From NCBI RefSeq assembly GCF_027107535.1, contig NZ_CP114283.1, positions 5,952,001-6,016,000 on the forward strand: a DNA stretch of 64,000 bases. Reading direction: 5' to 3'. Made by a program: the position numbers and the translations under genes. The notes under the pieces are model-generated. The model made no database searches. It saw nothing but the letters and a program-made list of their open reading frames with translations, and was not told the origin of the DNA. Below, piece by piece: positions 39,149 through 48,652 of this stretch; position 1 is the stretch's first letter; every line of letters begins with the position of its first letter. This DNA is from Streptomyces aurantiacus (GTDB taxonomy: Bacteria; Actinomycetota; Actinomycetes; Streptomycetales; Streptomycetaceae).

Positions 39149-40675
39149 TCACCGGTGAAGCGAATCGCGCACTTCCGGGGCCGAGGCGCGCTCCCACACA
39201 GGGGGCAGTTCTCGTTCCCGGGTGTCCGCGCGTGCCTGTTCCGTGCCGTACAGCAGGCCCCAGGTGAAGCCTGCCTCGCCCGCTGTCTGGGCCGCCACGG
39301 CCAGATCCCTGAGGGCTCCCCGCGCCACCACGCTGTCCTGGTGGTCGCCGAGGACCTTCTGCACCGCCTTGACCCGCTTGCCGAGGCGCTCGGCCGGTTT
39401 ACCGAGGGCCGGGCGGGCCGCCTCCGCGGCGTAGCGCACCTTCTTCGCCGCCTTGCGCGCCTCGTGAAGGGCCACATCACGCGCGGGGCCCGGCGACAGC
39501 TCCACGGCGTCGGTCATGAGCCCGGTCAGCCGCTCGTACTCCTTGCGGACGGCCTTGGCCATGACCTGGTCCGCGTCCTTGCCCGCCTTGGTACGCAGCG
39601 GCGGCCGCTCCAGCAGCGCGGCGAGGGAATCGAGCAGAGCGAGATAGCGGCGCGTGCCGAGGGCATCGAGGGTGCGCCGACGGGATTCCGTGCTGTGGAC
39701 GACGTTCCACACCCGCAGCCGCGCGGCGACGGGACCGAGAACCAGTTCCTTCGGCAGGGCCCCGATGCTCTTGCCGAGGCGCTCCATCAGCACTTCCTGA
39801 TCCCGTTCGGCGCCCAGTTCACCGGCCAGCCACTGCAGCTCCCGCCGGATCGCGTCGGTGGCATCACGGTCGAGGACGGACCGGTAGGACCGCAGACAGC
39901 TGCGCAGACGACGGCAGGCGACCCGCATCTTGTGCACCGAGTCGGGGCGCTCCCGTCGCACGGCGGGGTCGAGGGCGACGAGGCTGCGGACCTGTTCCCG
40001 CACGTACGCGAGGACGTGCGCGCCGGCCTGATCCGGATCCAGGTCACCGGACGTCCGGGCCGGGGCGACGGCGGTCTCGTCGAGAGCCCGGGCCAGCTTG
40101 GACGGGGACTGCGAACGAGCGATCCCCTTCTTGCGCAGCTTCTTCTCCACGGCGTCCAGCAGGGCGGGGTCGGCGCCCTCGGCCAGCTCCACCTCCACCT
40201 CGTTCCACGTGGTGCGCCGGCCCCTGTCGCGCAGGGACTCCGCGAGGACCGAGTCGACGCACAGCTCGGCCCGCAGAGCGCCGTCCGCGTCGACGAGATG
40301 CCGCACCTCACGGGTCGACCGGATGCGGACCACCGGGGTCAGCTCCGCTCCCCGGGTGCGGGACGTGGCCAGGTCGAGCAGTGCGTCCGGGACGGTGTCG
40401 GTCAGCGGCGACCGGATCTCCTCGCGGCTGTCGCCCGGCAACGGCAGTTTGAGGTGCCACCCGGCGTCGGCACCACCGGTTCTGCGACGCAGTGTCGCCG
40501 AGGAGCCGGACAGGCGCAGGTCTTCGGTGTCGTAGTAGACCGCGTCCAGCTCCTCGGGGCTCCGGTCGACGACCGCCGAGACACCGTCCACGCGATCCAA
40601 CTCGGGCAGCCAGGAGGTGTCGGCGGACGAAGGGACCTCGTACTTTCGTTCTGTCTCTCGCATCGACTGGACCAT
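39149..40675 (-). CDS. CYTH-CHAD domain protein (polyphosphate-associated)
   Basis: 508 aa. The CYTH domain (about residues 5-200) begins with ETERKYEV (ExExK motif) and contains YYDTEDLRL, LRRRTGG and WNEVEVEL typical of triphosphate tunnel enzymes. The CHAD domain (about 215-500) is an all-helical bundle with conserved basic/His faces: DSVHKMRVACRRLRSCLRSY and DVALHEARKAAKKVRYAAEA. CHAD domains bind polyphosphate and target proteins to polyphosphate granules. Start uncertain: ATG 40675 or ATG 40663; neither has a clear ribosome site. Confidence 0.9.
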   Translation of the reverse strand: MVQSMRETERKYEVPSSADTSWLPELDRVDGVSAVVDRSPEELDAVYYDTEDLRLSGSSATLRRRTGGADAGWHLKLPLPGDSREEIRSPLTDTVPDALLDLATSRTRGAELTPVVRIRSTREVRHLVDADGALRAELCVDSVLAESLRDRGRRTTWNEVEVELAEGADPALLDAVEKKLRKKGIARSQSPSKLARALDETAVAPARTSGDLDPDQAGAHVLAYVREQVRSLVALDPAVRRERPDSVHKMRVACRRLRSCLRSYRSVLDRDATDAIRRELQWLAGELGAERDQEVLMERLGKSIGALPKELVLGPVAARLRVWNVVHSTESRRRTLDALGTRRYLALLDSLAALLERPPLRTKAGKDADQVMAKAVRKEYERLTGLMTDAVELSPGPARDVALHEARKAAKKVRYAAEAARPALGKPAERLGKRVKAVQKVLGDHQDSVVARGALRDLAVAAQTAGEAGFTWGLLYGTEQARADTRERELPPVWERASAPEVRDSLHR

Positions 40676-40792
40676 GTATTACCGGTAGACACGATCCGCC
40701 GAACGAAACACGGACTCGGACATTGCCGGTCTTTCCGGGGTGGGGCGGGCCTCGGCCCCGAACGACGCGCATCGCTGCCACGAAGGGGGTCC

Positions 40793-41623
40793 ATGGCCGA
40801 CGAGCGGGTGCCACCGGCGGCGGGACACGGCTCGCGTCCGCCCATGCCGTGGCGTGTCCTTACGGTGTTCGCCGCCGCCGTCGGCCTGTGGTGGTTCGTC
40901 TTCCACGGGGCCCCGATCAGCCGTTCCTACGACCGTCCCACGCACGCGGCCCGGGCCCTGCTGACCACCGCGCTCGTCGTCCCCGCGGTCCTGGCCGCAT
41001 GGCGGCTGATGGACCGCCGTCCCTGGGCCGACCTCGGTCTGCCCGCGCCGCGGGTGGCCGGGCGGCAACTGCTCCTGGGGGCGGCCTGCTGGATGCTCCC
41101 CTCCTCGGCCGGGATCGGGCTCTGCCTGTGGCTCGGCTGGGCCGAGGTGGCTTCGCGGGCATCCGTCGCGGAGATGGCCGGGGTCGCCGCGCTGTTCGTC
41201 CTGCTGGTGTTCCTGTACGAGGCGCTGCCCGAGGAACTCGTCTTCCGCGGCTACCTCCAGCGCAACCTCCTGACTGTGCTGCCTCCTTGGCAGGCGGTCG
41301 TCGGGCAGGCCGTGCTCTTCACCCTCTTCGGGTTCCTGCTCGGTGTGGCCCCCACCCCGGACCGGCTCTTCGTGTTCTTCACGTTCGCGCTCGTGCTGGG
41401 CGTCTTCCGCGTCGCGACCGGCGACATCGCGGCCGGGGTGGGGTTCCATCTCGGCTTCCAGACCGTCGCGCAGCTCTTCGACGGCGAGGGCGCGGTCTTC
41501 GAGGTCTCCGGGGCGGCGGTGTTCGGCGTGGTCGCCCTGGGCGGCCTGCCCTTCACCGTGGGCTGGACGGTGATGGTGCACCTGTACCGTGACCGCCTGG
41601 ACTGGCACACTCCGCAGCCCTAG
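40793..41623 (+). CDS. CPBP-family intramembrane metalloprotease
   Basis: 276 aa, ATG 40793 with AAGGGGG upstream. About eight hydrophobic helices. The Abi/CPBP motif 1 is LPEELVFRGYLQRNLL (EExxxR) and motif 2-3 equivalents include FTLFGFLLG and GVGFHLGFQTV with the metal-ligand His. Family members (Rce1-like) cleave prenylated or peptide substrates in the membrane, often in bacteriocin immunity. No bacteriocin gene is adjacent. Divergent from the CYTH-CHAD gene. Confidence 0.87.
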   Translation: MADERVPPAAGHGSRPPMPWRVLTVFAAAVGLWWFVFHGAPISRSYDRPTHAARALLTTALVVPAVLAAWRLMDRRPWADLGLPAPRVAGRQLLLGAACWMLPSSAGIGLCLWLGWAEVASRASVAEMAGVAALFVLLVFLYEALPEELVFRGYLQRNLLTVLPPWQAVVGQAVLFTLFGFLLGVAPTPDRLFVFFTFALVLGVFRVATGDIAAGVGFHLGFQTVAQLFDGEGAVFEVSGAAVFGVVALGGLPFTVGWTVMVHLYRDRLDWHTPQP

Positions 41624-41665
41624 GCCCCGGAGGGCGGCCGCGCTGTGCTGTCCGGTCGCGTCCGG

Positions 41666-42637
41666 TCAGTGCGACTTCTGGATGCTCTCGGCGAATGCGA
41701 GAGCGGCGGCGTGCCCGAACAGGCCGGGGAGCCCGCCGGTGTGCACGAAGACGGTCCTGTCCCCCGGGACGATCTCGCCCCGCCGAGTCGCCGCGATGAG
41801 ACCGGCCATCGCCCGCCCGGTGTACGTGGGATCGAGGACGATGCCCTCCAGTCCGGCGCTGAGTGTCAGCGCCTCCTCGACGCTGCTGGGCAGGCTGGCG
41901 TAGCCGTTGCCGATGTGGTCGCGGTCGACCCGCAGACCGTCGGCGCGAACGTCCGGCGCGAGCGGAGCGGCGAACTCCACCACACGGCGGCGGGGGTCGT
42001 CCACGGCCCCCACATCGACACCGAGGGTGCGCTCGGCGCCCAGGGAGGCGACGAGCCCGGCCATCGTGGCACCCGAGCCGAGCGCGACAACCGCGGTGCG
42101 CAGGCCGGGTACCTGCGACACCAACTCCTCACCGCAGCGCGCATATCCGCGGGCCGCCAACGCGCTGGAGCCGCCGAACGGGATGAGAGCCGGGCGCGCC
42201 CCCTCGGACCGCAGCCGGTCGCACGCCTGCGAGGCGGCATCCGCGAGCGCCCGCTGTCCCGTCACGCCGCTGAAGACGATCTCGGCACCGAGCAGCGCGT
42301 CCAGAGCGAGGTTGCCGGACCGGGCCGCTCCTCGTTCGCCGGGGAACACCAGCACGGCGCGCAGGCCGAGGCGCGCGGCGGCCGCGGCGGTGAGCCGGGC
42401 GTGGTTGCTCTGTGGCGCGCCCGTGGTGACGAGTGTGTCGGCGCCGTCCGCGAGTGCTCGGGCGAGCGTCCACTCCAGTTTGCGGATCTTGTTGCCACCG
42501 CCGCCGAGGCCCGTGAGGTCGTCCCTCTTGACGAGCAGGTCCTCGCGGCCGAGACCGAGGGCGGCTGCCAGGCGGGGCATCGGCTCCACGGGCGTGGGCC
42601 ACGTGCCGAGCGAGAGCGGAACGACGAGGTCGGACAT
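41666..42637 (-). CDS. PLP-dependent D-cysteine desulfhydrase / ACC-deaminase-like enzyme
   Basis: 323 aa from ATG 42637. Fold type II PLP enzyme: the Schiff-base Lys is in LGGGGNKIRKLEWTL, the substrate-binding TTGAPQSNHARLTAAAAA follows, and the phosphate-binding glycine loop is GSGATMAGL. The SNHAR segment is shared by D-cysteine desulfhydrase and ACC deaminase; C-terminal DPTYTGRAMAGLIA favours the DcyD group. Predicted reaction: D-cysteine to pyruvate, sulfide and ammonia. GGAG lies upstream of the ATG. Convergent with the CPBP protease gene. Confidence 0.85.
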   Translation of the reverse strand: MSDLVVPLSLGTWPTPVEPMPRLAAALGLGREDLLVKRDDLTGLGGGGNKIRKLEWTLARALADGADTLVTTGAPQSNHARLTAAAAARLGLRAVLVFPGERGAARSGNLALDALLGAEIVFSGVTGQRALADAASQACDRLRSEGARPALIPFGGSSALAARGYARCGEELVSQVPGLRTAVVALGSGATMAGLVASLGAERTLGVDVGAVDDPRRRVVEFAAPLAPDVRADGLRVDRDHIGNGYASLPSSVEEALTLSAGLEGIVLDPTYTGRAMAGLIAATRRGEIVPGDRTVFVHTGGLPGLFGHAAALAFAESIQKSH

Positions 42638-42760
42638 GTCGGCGACTCCGTGAGGTCGACGGGATGCGGGTCCCCGGGCGGCCGGGCCGGGGGCTGAGCC
42701 GCGCTGGGCTGCGAGATGCGGAGGCCGTGGAAGCGTGGTGCAGCTGCCGGTCGGCGGCCG

Positions 42761-43123
42761 TCAACTCACGGGCTTCAGTCCTGCCGCCCGGCCGTCGTCG
42801 TCCCACTGGATCTCCAGGACCCGTTCGACCGCGTCACGGTCGACAGGACCGAACAGATGAGGGAACAGGACGTCTGCGCCGACCCCGGGCGGCGGAGCGG
42901 GGTCCGCCGCCTCGAGCCGCAGCTCGGCGGTGAGACGGGCCTCGTCGAGGAGCAGGGCGAGCAGCGGACGGGACGCGCTCCGGTAGAAGGCGTTGACGAC
43001 GGCCAGAGTGGTCGCCTCGTCGGGAGAACAGTGGACGAAGCCGTCCTTCGCGAGGGAGGGGGGCGCGTAGGGAGCCTCCGGACGGGCGCTCCAGTCACCG
43101 AGCGTCACGACGTGATAGATCAT
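42761..43123 (-). CDS. DUF952 family protein
   Basis: 120 aa. MIYHVVTLGDWSARP, DGFVHCSPDEATTLAVVNAFY and VLFPHLFGPVDRDAVERVLEI match DUF952, a small beta-rich family related to the RNA 2'-phosphotransferase/ADP-ribosyltransferase-like fold. Function unproven. The ATG at 43123 is 6 nt after a TATAAC -10 element (43130-43135), so the message is probably leaderless. Confidence 0.88.
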   Translation of the reverse strand: MIYHVVTLGDWSARPEAPYAPPSLAKDGFVHCSPDEATTLAVVNAFYRSASRPLLALLLDEARLTAELRLEAADPAPPPGVGADVLFPHLFGPVDRDAVERVLEIQWDDDGRAAGLKPVS

Positions 43124-43129
43124 GATCCG

Positions 43130-43135
43130 GTTATA
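43130..43135 (-). promoter_or_regulatory. -10 element of a leaderless promoter
   Basis: TATAAC on the minus strand, six bases before the DUF952 ATG, places the transcription start at or next to the A of the start codon. No consensus -35 is visible. Confidence 0.6.
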
Positions 43136-43388
43136 CCCCAGCCCGGGATTTCGGCGGCCCCCGAGTGAGGGCTCCCCATGAGCATGCGGCGGAGCCCATG
43201 GCAGGAAGAAGCCGGAGGCGACCAGGCGGAAACGGAAGCGTCGGCCCAGGCCGCCCCCTGCTCTGCGGAAACGGGAATCCGTGGCCAGAATGGAGGTGAG
43301 GCACCTGGGACTGCACCGTTGGCGGGACCGAACGTCATCGCGTCCGCCTTACCTGCCCGGGCACGAGCCTGGCCTCATGGAGGCGATC

Positions 43389-45029
43389 ATGGCAATCCGT
43401 CCCCGCCCCCTGATTCTCGTCCGGGGTTTCGGCGGCCCCGATGTCCAGGACGAGCAGCGCGACGCGTATCAGGGCTTCAACAACGGCACGGTCTATCCCG
43501 AGCGCCGGGGCGAGAACTACATCTACGAGGGCTTCCTCCTGCGGGCGCTGAAGTCCCCGCGCTACACGTACCGGGACGCGACCAACGTGGTGGGCTACTA
43601 CCCCAAGCCCGTTCAGGCCACGGCCCCGAGCGCCGTGTGGGGCGAGGAGCTGACCTCCGGCACGGTCGTCGTCGATCCCACCCTGGCCGAACACCTGCTC
43701 GGCCAGGGTGTGCGCGGCACGCTGTGGATCTACCGCTACTACGATCTCCAGCCCCGCACCCTGGAGGAGTACGGGCGGGGCCTCGTCCAGCTGATCCGCA
43801 TCATGCGGCACGCCTCGGAGGCGGCGGGCGAGATCTTCCCCGGGGTGGACATCGTCGCCCACAGCATGGGCGGTCTGGCCGTGCGTGCGGCGCTGAGCCG
43901 GATCGCCTCGCAGGGTGAGGATCCCGAGGCGCTGATCCACCGGATCGTCACCCTGGGAACCCCGCACCGGGGGATCTCCTTCCAACTCCTGCCCGGCTGG
44001 CTGCTGTCGGCTCTGCCCGTGGTGTCCCCCGCGGCCGAGGAGCTGAACGCCTTCGACCCGGACCGGACGGATTTCAGGGACATTCCCTTCCCCGCCGAAC
44101 GCATCCTGACCGTGGTGGGCACCGACTACCGCGCCTACGGCGCCAAGGCCGCCAGTCTCGGCAACCGCCTCTCCACCTTCATCGACGAGGGCACCCTCGC
44201 GTACAACCACAGTGACGGCCTGGTCAAACAGTCCTCTGCCCAACTCCCCGGTTCACCCAGGACGTTCATCCACAAGTGCCACGGCGGCCGGGATTCCCTG
44301 GTCACGTCCCGCGAGGCGTACGAGATCGCCATGCGTTTCTTCCACGGCACCCACCACGTGCAGCTGTGGCTGGACGAAGCCGAGGTCACCCGTGGCTACG
44401 ACGTCTTCGGCCGAAGCGAGTTCTACTTCGGCGTCAAGATCAAGCCCCGGTACGTCGACTTCGAGCTCTTCCATCAGAGCAGTGAGGCGGAGAACTGCTA
44501 CGGGCCCTTCCACCGCGGGGACTTCACCGACCCCCTGCCGGTCCTGACGGAAGAACTACAGGCGCCGCTGTCGGCCGCGGGCGACGACACCTCCGGCTGG
44601 CCGGAGGTCACCCGCACCGGCTCGGGAACCCCGCGCCGGCTGGTCTGGGAGGGCTGGGTGGACGCCACCAGCAAGCCCGAGGCGGCCCACCTGGACGACA
44701 GCCTGGCCTTCCGGCTCGACGTCTACGTCGGCGAACGCAACACGTCCCCGCTCGGCTTCTCCGACAACGTCGTCTTCTCCAAGCAGTACTACGTGCACGC
44801 CATCCCCGACCCCGCCGGGCCCGAGCTGTACCTCCACACCGACGCCCGGCTGCTGGCCCAGGACGTCACCCGCGACCGGCTGGCCGCGGCGGCCGCCGCC
44901 GAGGGCGCTCAGGTCCAGCGGGCCACGCCCGACCCCGGCTCTCCCGGCACCTTCACCTTCACCGTCGGTGGCACCGGCTTCACCGCCACGATGGCCGTCA
45001 CGATCACGTCCACCCCTGCCGGGACGTGA
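43389..45029 (+). CDS. lipase-like alpha/beta hydrolase with C-terminal beta domain
   Basis: 546 aa from ATG 43389 (GGAGG 5 nt upstream; ATG 43377 overlaps that site and is rejected). PLILVRGFGG opens the fold; the nucleophile elbow is VAHSMGG (about residue 160), and downstream GTPHRGISFQLLPGW is typical of PGAP1/lipase-class proteins. FIHKCHGGRDSL may hold the catalytic His (about residue 300). From about residue 315 a second, beta-rich part (VQLWLDEAEVTRGYDVFGRSEFYFGVKIKP) of unknown role follows. No signal peptide, so either cytoplasmic or non-classically exported. Substrate unknown. Confidence 0.8.
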   Translation: MAIRPRPLILVRGFGGPDVQDEQRDAYQGFNNGTVYPERRGENYIYEGFLLRALKSPRYTYRDATNVVGYYPKPVQATAPSAVWGEELTSGTVVVDPTLAEHLLGQGVRGTLWIYRYYDLQPRTLEEYGRGLVQLIRIMRHASEAAGEIFPGVDIVAHSMGGLAVRAALSRIASQGEDPEALIHRIVTLGTPHRGISFQLLPGWLLSALPVVSPAAEELNAFDPDRTDFRDIPFPAERILTVVGTDYRAYGAKAASLGNRLSTFIDEGTLAYNHSDGLVKQSSAQLPGSPRTFIHKCHGGRDSLVTSREAYEIAMRFFHGTHHVQLWLDEAEVTRGYDVFGRSEFYFGVKIKPRYVDFELFHQSSEAENCYGPFHRGDFTDPLPVLTEELQAPLSAAGDDTSGWPEVTRTGSGTPRRLVWEGWVDATSKPEAAHLDDSLAFRLDVYVGERNTSPLGFSDNVVFSKQYYVHAIPDPAGPELYLHTDARLLAQDVTRDRLAAAAAAEGAQVQRATPDPGSPGTFTFTVGGTGFTATMAVTITSTPAGT

Positions 45030-45108
45030 GGACCGGACGGCGCCGACAGCACATCGCACGGGCGATGGCCCTTCCGGCGGACCGGGGGTCCGTGGGTACG
45101 CTGCCTCC

Positions 45109-45327
45109 ATGACGCAGGAGTGGCCTCTGGAGACCGGGTCCGGCGACGCCGTCGTGGCTTCGACCGGCGCGGAGATCACCACGACGGACTGCCGCCAGTG
45201 CGGTGCCCAGGTGAGCGGGCTCAACAACAGGTACGCCTGCTCGTACTGCGGCTGGGTGAACCACTGGGCGGAGGGTTCCAACATCCTGCCGAGCGCCGAG
45301 GACGACCCGGACCATCCCGGCCGCTGA
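45109..45327 (+). CDS. small zinc-ribbon protein
   Basis: 72 aa from ATG 45109. Two CxxC knuckles, DCRQCGAQVSG and YACSYCGWVNHW, form a zinc ribbon in the middle of the protein; the ends are acidic and probably disordered. A TACGCT hexamer at 45097-45102, 6 nt before the ATG, suggests a leaderless transcript. No enzyme motif. Could act in protein or nucleic-acid binding. Confidence 0.7.
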   Translation: MTQEWPLETGSGDAVVASTGAEITTTDCRQCGAQVSGLNNRYACSYCGWVNHWAEGSNILPSAEDDPDHPGR

Positions 45328-45469
45328 AGGCACCCGGCCCTCTCCGCGCCCGGCCCGCGGCCCGGCAGGTGCGGTCCTGGTCCCACGGGAGGAGGCGCTG
45401 CTCGTTCGCGACGGCCACCGCCCCGGCCCGAGTCTCGGTCCCCGGCTTGGTGCAGATCCGTCCGGGGCC

Positions 45470-45721
45470 ATGCCGTTCGACCACCTGCTCGGCCACGGCC
45501 TGGGTCCCGGGCACCGCATGCTGGAGATCGGGTGCGGCACTCTGCGGGGCGGTCGGCGGTTCATCCGGCGGGAGGACTTCTGCTACCGCACCGAGACGCT
45601 CGTCGCGCCGGCGGAGAAGCACGGACTGGCGGCGCGCCGCGTGGAGGACTGGGAGCAACTGCCGCACGGCCAGCCGAAGATCCGCGTCGCCCGGCCCTCC
45701 GCGAAGGACCACCGGAGCTGA
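45470..45721 (+). pseudogene. internally deleted class I SAM methyltransferase remnant
   Basis: 83 codons from ATG 45470. HGLGPGHRMLEIGCGTLRGGRRFI is methyltransferase motif I of the LDIGCGSLRGG group, but the following residues (REDFCYRTETLVAPAEKHGL, then DWEQLPHGQPKIRV) resemble the C-terminal end of the same proteins. The central 100 or so residues, with the rest of the SAM site, are missing, so this looks like an internal deletion. It may still be translated as a short protein. Confidence 0.5.
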
Positions 45722-45777
45722 GGGCTCGGCACGGTGCATGTCTTATTGGCCATCGGTGCCGCGTCGCCCGCGAGGCC

Positions 45778-45830
45778 GCACGACGACGAGGCGCCGGGCC
45801 CACGGACTTCCCGGCGCCTCGTCGTCGTGC
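45778..45830. terminator. 21-bp perfect hairpin terminator
   Basis: Arms 45778-45798 and 45810-45830 are exact complements with an 11-nt loop, 57 bp after the methyltransferase remnant. One of the strongest stems in the window; it insulates the cluster that begins at 46500. Confidence 0.8.
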
Positions 45831-46231
45831 ACGTCGGACGACAGGGCGGGCCCTGCCGACCATGCGGCGACCCGACCTGAAGCACCACGGCGCCACCGTC
45901 CCGCCCGGCCGGAGCCGGACCCTCACTCCGCAGGTCGCCCCGACTCCGGCGGCAACGGGAACATCGGCTTCCACCCGTGCCCCCTGGCCGGGTACAGCGA
46001 CAGCGCCGACGCCGGTGGCGGTCCGGTCCGCACACCCGAGAGCCGCGCGCTCCGCGCCCGACGTACGCCGAGACCGGGGGCCGGTCCGCTCGCACCGCCC
46101 GTCCCGGGGGCCCCACGCCCGGGCACAGGTGACCGAAAATCGATCAACCGCCCGATGCCGACACGGTCCAGACCACTGGCGGCCCCTCACGGCGGACCCT
46201 GCCGTTCCGCATACCTCCGGCTCAAGTCGCG

Positions 46232-46261
46232 CCCGGCACGCAACCGGTTGCGTGCCGGGCC
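46232..46261. repeat. 30-bp perfect palindrome
   Basis: 15-bp arms with no spacer, built around AACCGGTT and flanked by GC. Lies 239 bp upstream of the deacetylase gene. Could be an operator or a terminator stem. Confidence 0.75.
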
Positions 46262-46499
46262 CGCCGCCCGCGTCCCCACGATCGCGGGCGGTCGCCATGG
46301 CCCCGGTTTCGTCTGTTGGACGCCTGCTCTTTTCCGTCATGTTCCGCAGCAGGCGCACGAAAACTACACACAGACCTCACTATGTGACGCGACGAAGCGT
46401 TGACGACCTACGTCTGAGGGGGGCGACGGCGTCGCGCGAGGGGGTGCGTCCGCTCCGCGGAGCAGTGCTCACCCCTGCCCGGGAGGGGACTTTCACCGC

Positions 46500-48635
46500 A
46501 TGAAGCGGACCACACGTACGACGGCGCTCACTGTGGGCGCGCTCATCGCCGCGCTCGGCCTGCCGGCCGTCCCGGCACACGCCGATGCGGCCGCGCCCCG
46601 CATCGACCTTCGGGTCCTGGTCGTCAGCGACGGCGGCCCGGCCACCGACGCCATCGCCGCCGAACTGACCACGGCCGGGACGCCGTACACCGAGGTCGAC
46701 CTCCAGGACTCCGGCCGGCCCGTGATCGACGCGGACTTCCTCGCGGACACGGTGGACGGCGCACCGCGCGCCAAGTTCCAGGCCGTCGTCCTGCCCAACG
46801 ACAACCCGTTCACGGCAGGCTCCCCGGAGATGGCGGCCCTGGTGGCCTACGAGCAGACGTACGCCATTCCGCAGGTCGACGCGTACACCTACGCGCGTCC
46901 GGAGGCCGGGCTCCGGTACCCGGTCGACGGCGGCTACGCCGGCAGCGTCGACGGCGTGCGGGCGCAGGTCACGGAGGCCGGCCGGGCGGGACCGTTCGGC
47001 TACCTGGAGGGCTCCGTCCCGTTCGAGGACAACTCACCCGACGTGGGCGAGAGTTACGCCTATCTGTCGACGCCCGCCGAGGGGGCGGACTTCGTCCCCT
47101 ACGTCGACGCCGCCGTCCCGGGGCAGCCGACGCGGGGCTCCCTGGTGGGCGAGTACCGGCATGACGGGCGACGCGAACTCGTCGTCACCTTCGTCTACAA
47201 CCGGTACCAGCAGCAGTTCCGGCTGCTGGCCCGCGGCATCGTGGAGTGGATGACCGGCGGCGTACGTCTCGGCGCCTCGCGCAACTACTTCGCGGTGCAC
47301 GTCGACGACGTGTTCGCCGGTGACGACCGCTGGGACACGGAGCTCAACTGCACACCCGGTGACGTGGACTGTGCCCAGGGCGAAGGCACGCCGAACCCGA
47401 TCCGGATGACCCCCGCGGACGTCGACCACGCCACCGACTGGCAGGACAGACAGAACTTCACCCTGGACCTCGCCTACAACGGCGCGGGCAGCGTCGAGCA
47501 CCGCGAGGACAACAACGGCGCGGACCCCCTCACCGACCGGCTCATCGCCGCCCGCGAGCAGTTCCGGTGGATCAACCACACCTACTCGCATCCGTTCCTC
47601 GGCTGCGAGCAGAACACCACCGTGGTGCCGTGGAGGTGCGCCACCGACACCGACGGCAGCACCAAGTGGGTCAGCCGCGCGACGATCTCCCGCGAGATCG
47701 CCGACAACCGCGTCTGGGGCCAGGCGGCCGGACTCTCCCTGGACAACTCGGAGTTGGTGACCGGTGAGCACTCCGGTCTGCAGGTGCTGCCGCAGCAGCC
47801 CGCCGACAACCCCAACCTGGCGCCCGCCCTCGCCGACAACGGCATCGCGTGGCTCGGCTCCGACAACTCCCGCGAACCGGAGCAGCGCGGGATCGGCCCC
47901 GCCACGACGGTCTCCCGCTATCCGATGAACGTCTTCTACAACGCAGGCCGGGCCGCGGAACAGGTCGACGAGTACAACTGGATCTACACCGGCCGGGCCC
48001 AGGGCGGCAGCGGCATCTGCGAGGACAATCCCGCCACCTCCACGTGTCTGCCGGCTCCGCTCGACACCGCCACGGGCTACGCCGACCACATCGTGCCGCT
48101 GGAGACGAGGATCGGCCTCGGTCACGTACTCGCCAACGACCCCAAGCCGCACTTCATCCACCAGTCGAACCTGGCCGAGGACCGCATCGCCTACCCGGTC
48201 CTCGACGGCATCCTCGACGGGTACGCAGCCCTGTTCACGGCGAACGCCCCCGTGGTGAACCTGCCGATGAAGGACATCGGGGTCGAGCTGCGGCGGCGTG
48301 CCGCGTGGAGGGCCGCCGTCGCCGACGGCCAGGTCACCGCCTACCGCGTCGGCGACACGGTGACGGTCCGGGCACCCGCCGGGACCGCGGTGCCCGCCAC
48401 CATGCCGACGGGCACCACGAACGGCGGCTCCGGCTTCGGCGACGCCTACGCCGGTGAGGTGTCCGGCTGGACCACCTCGACCGGTGCCCCGCTGACGCTC
48501 ACCACGCCGGCCGCGACGCCGTCGCTGTCCGCGGCCGTCGACGTCACGGAGAAGGCGTCCGCGACCCGCACCGCCCCGCGCACCCGCGTACCGGCCGGCG
48601 TGCGCGAGCAGCCGCCCCACACCCCGGACAGCTGA
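46500..48635 (+). CDS. secreted Agd3-like (CE18-type) polysaccharide deacetylase
   Basis: 711 aa from ATG 46500. Sec signal peptide residues 1-28 (LTVGALIAALGLPAVPAHA). The N-terminal part (about 35-255) begins with a Rossmann-like strand RIDLRVLVVSDGG. The deacetylase core follows with NodB-type metal motifs: NYFAVHVDDVFAGDD (Asp pair) and WINHTYSHPFLGC (HxxxH), later IHQSNLAEDRIAY. This three-part organisation is that of fungal Agd3, which partly de-N-acetylates galactosaminogalactan, and functionally of PelA. Expected to act outside the cell on an N-acetyl-hexosamine polymer. First gene of a seven-gene cluster. Assignment by motif and context; a database comparison is needed to confirm CE18. 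Confidence 0.72.
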   Translation: MKRTTRTTALTVGALIAALGLPAVPAHADAAAPRIDLRVLVVSDGGPATDAIAAELTTAGTPYTEVDLQDSGRPVIDADFLADTVDGAPRAKFQAVVLPNDNPFTAGSPEMAALVAYEQTYAIPQVDAYTYARPEAGLRYPVDGGYAGSVDGVRAQVTEAGRAGPFGYLEGSVPFEDNSPDVGESYAYLSTPAEGADFVPYVDAAVPGQPTRGSLVGEYRHDGRRELVVTFVYNRYQQQFRLLARGIVEWMTGGVRLGASRNYFAVHVDDVFAGDDRWDTELNCTPGDVDCAQGEGTPNPIRMTPADVDHATDWQDRQNFTLDLAYNGAGSVEHREDNNGADPLTDRLIAAREQFRWINHTYSHPFLGCEQNTTVVPWRCATDTDGSTKWVSRATISREIADNRVWGQAAGLSLDNSELVTGEHSGLQVLPQQPADNPNLAPALADNGIAWLGSDNSREPEQRGIGPATTVSRYPMNVFYNAGRAAEQVDEYNWIYTGRAQGGSGICEDNPATSTCLPAPLDTATGYADHIVPLETRIGLGHVLANDPKPHFIHQSNLAEDRIAYPVLDGILDGYAALFTANAPVVNLPMKDIGVELRRRAAWRAAVADGQVTAYRVGDTVTVRAPAGTAVPATMPTGTTNGGSGFGDAYAGEVSGWTTSTGAPLTLTTPAATPSLSAAVDVTEKASATRTAPRTRVPAGVREQPPHTPDS

Positions 48636-48652
48636 GCGGCGCACCGACCGAC

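Larger units (their letters stand above)
45722..46499. other. 778-bp gene-free region upstream of polysaccharide cluster
   Basis: No frame here has convincing protein character. It contains a 21-bp perfect hairpin (45778-45830), a loopless 30-bp palindrome (46232-46261) and an AT-richer patch at about 46320-46400, the probable promoter region of the cluster starting at 46500. TTGACG at 46400-46405 has no matching -10. Length and structure suggest regulation. Confidence 0.5.

Noticed and set aside
16006..40675. A polyphosphate gene cluster (PPK2, CYTH-CHAD, PhoD)
   Set aside because: The genes are 12-23 kb apart, in separate transcription units with unrelated neighbours; co-location is probably chance.
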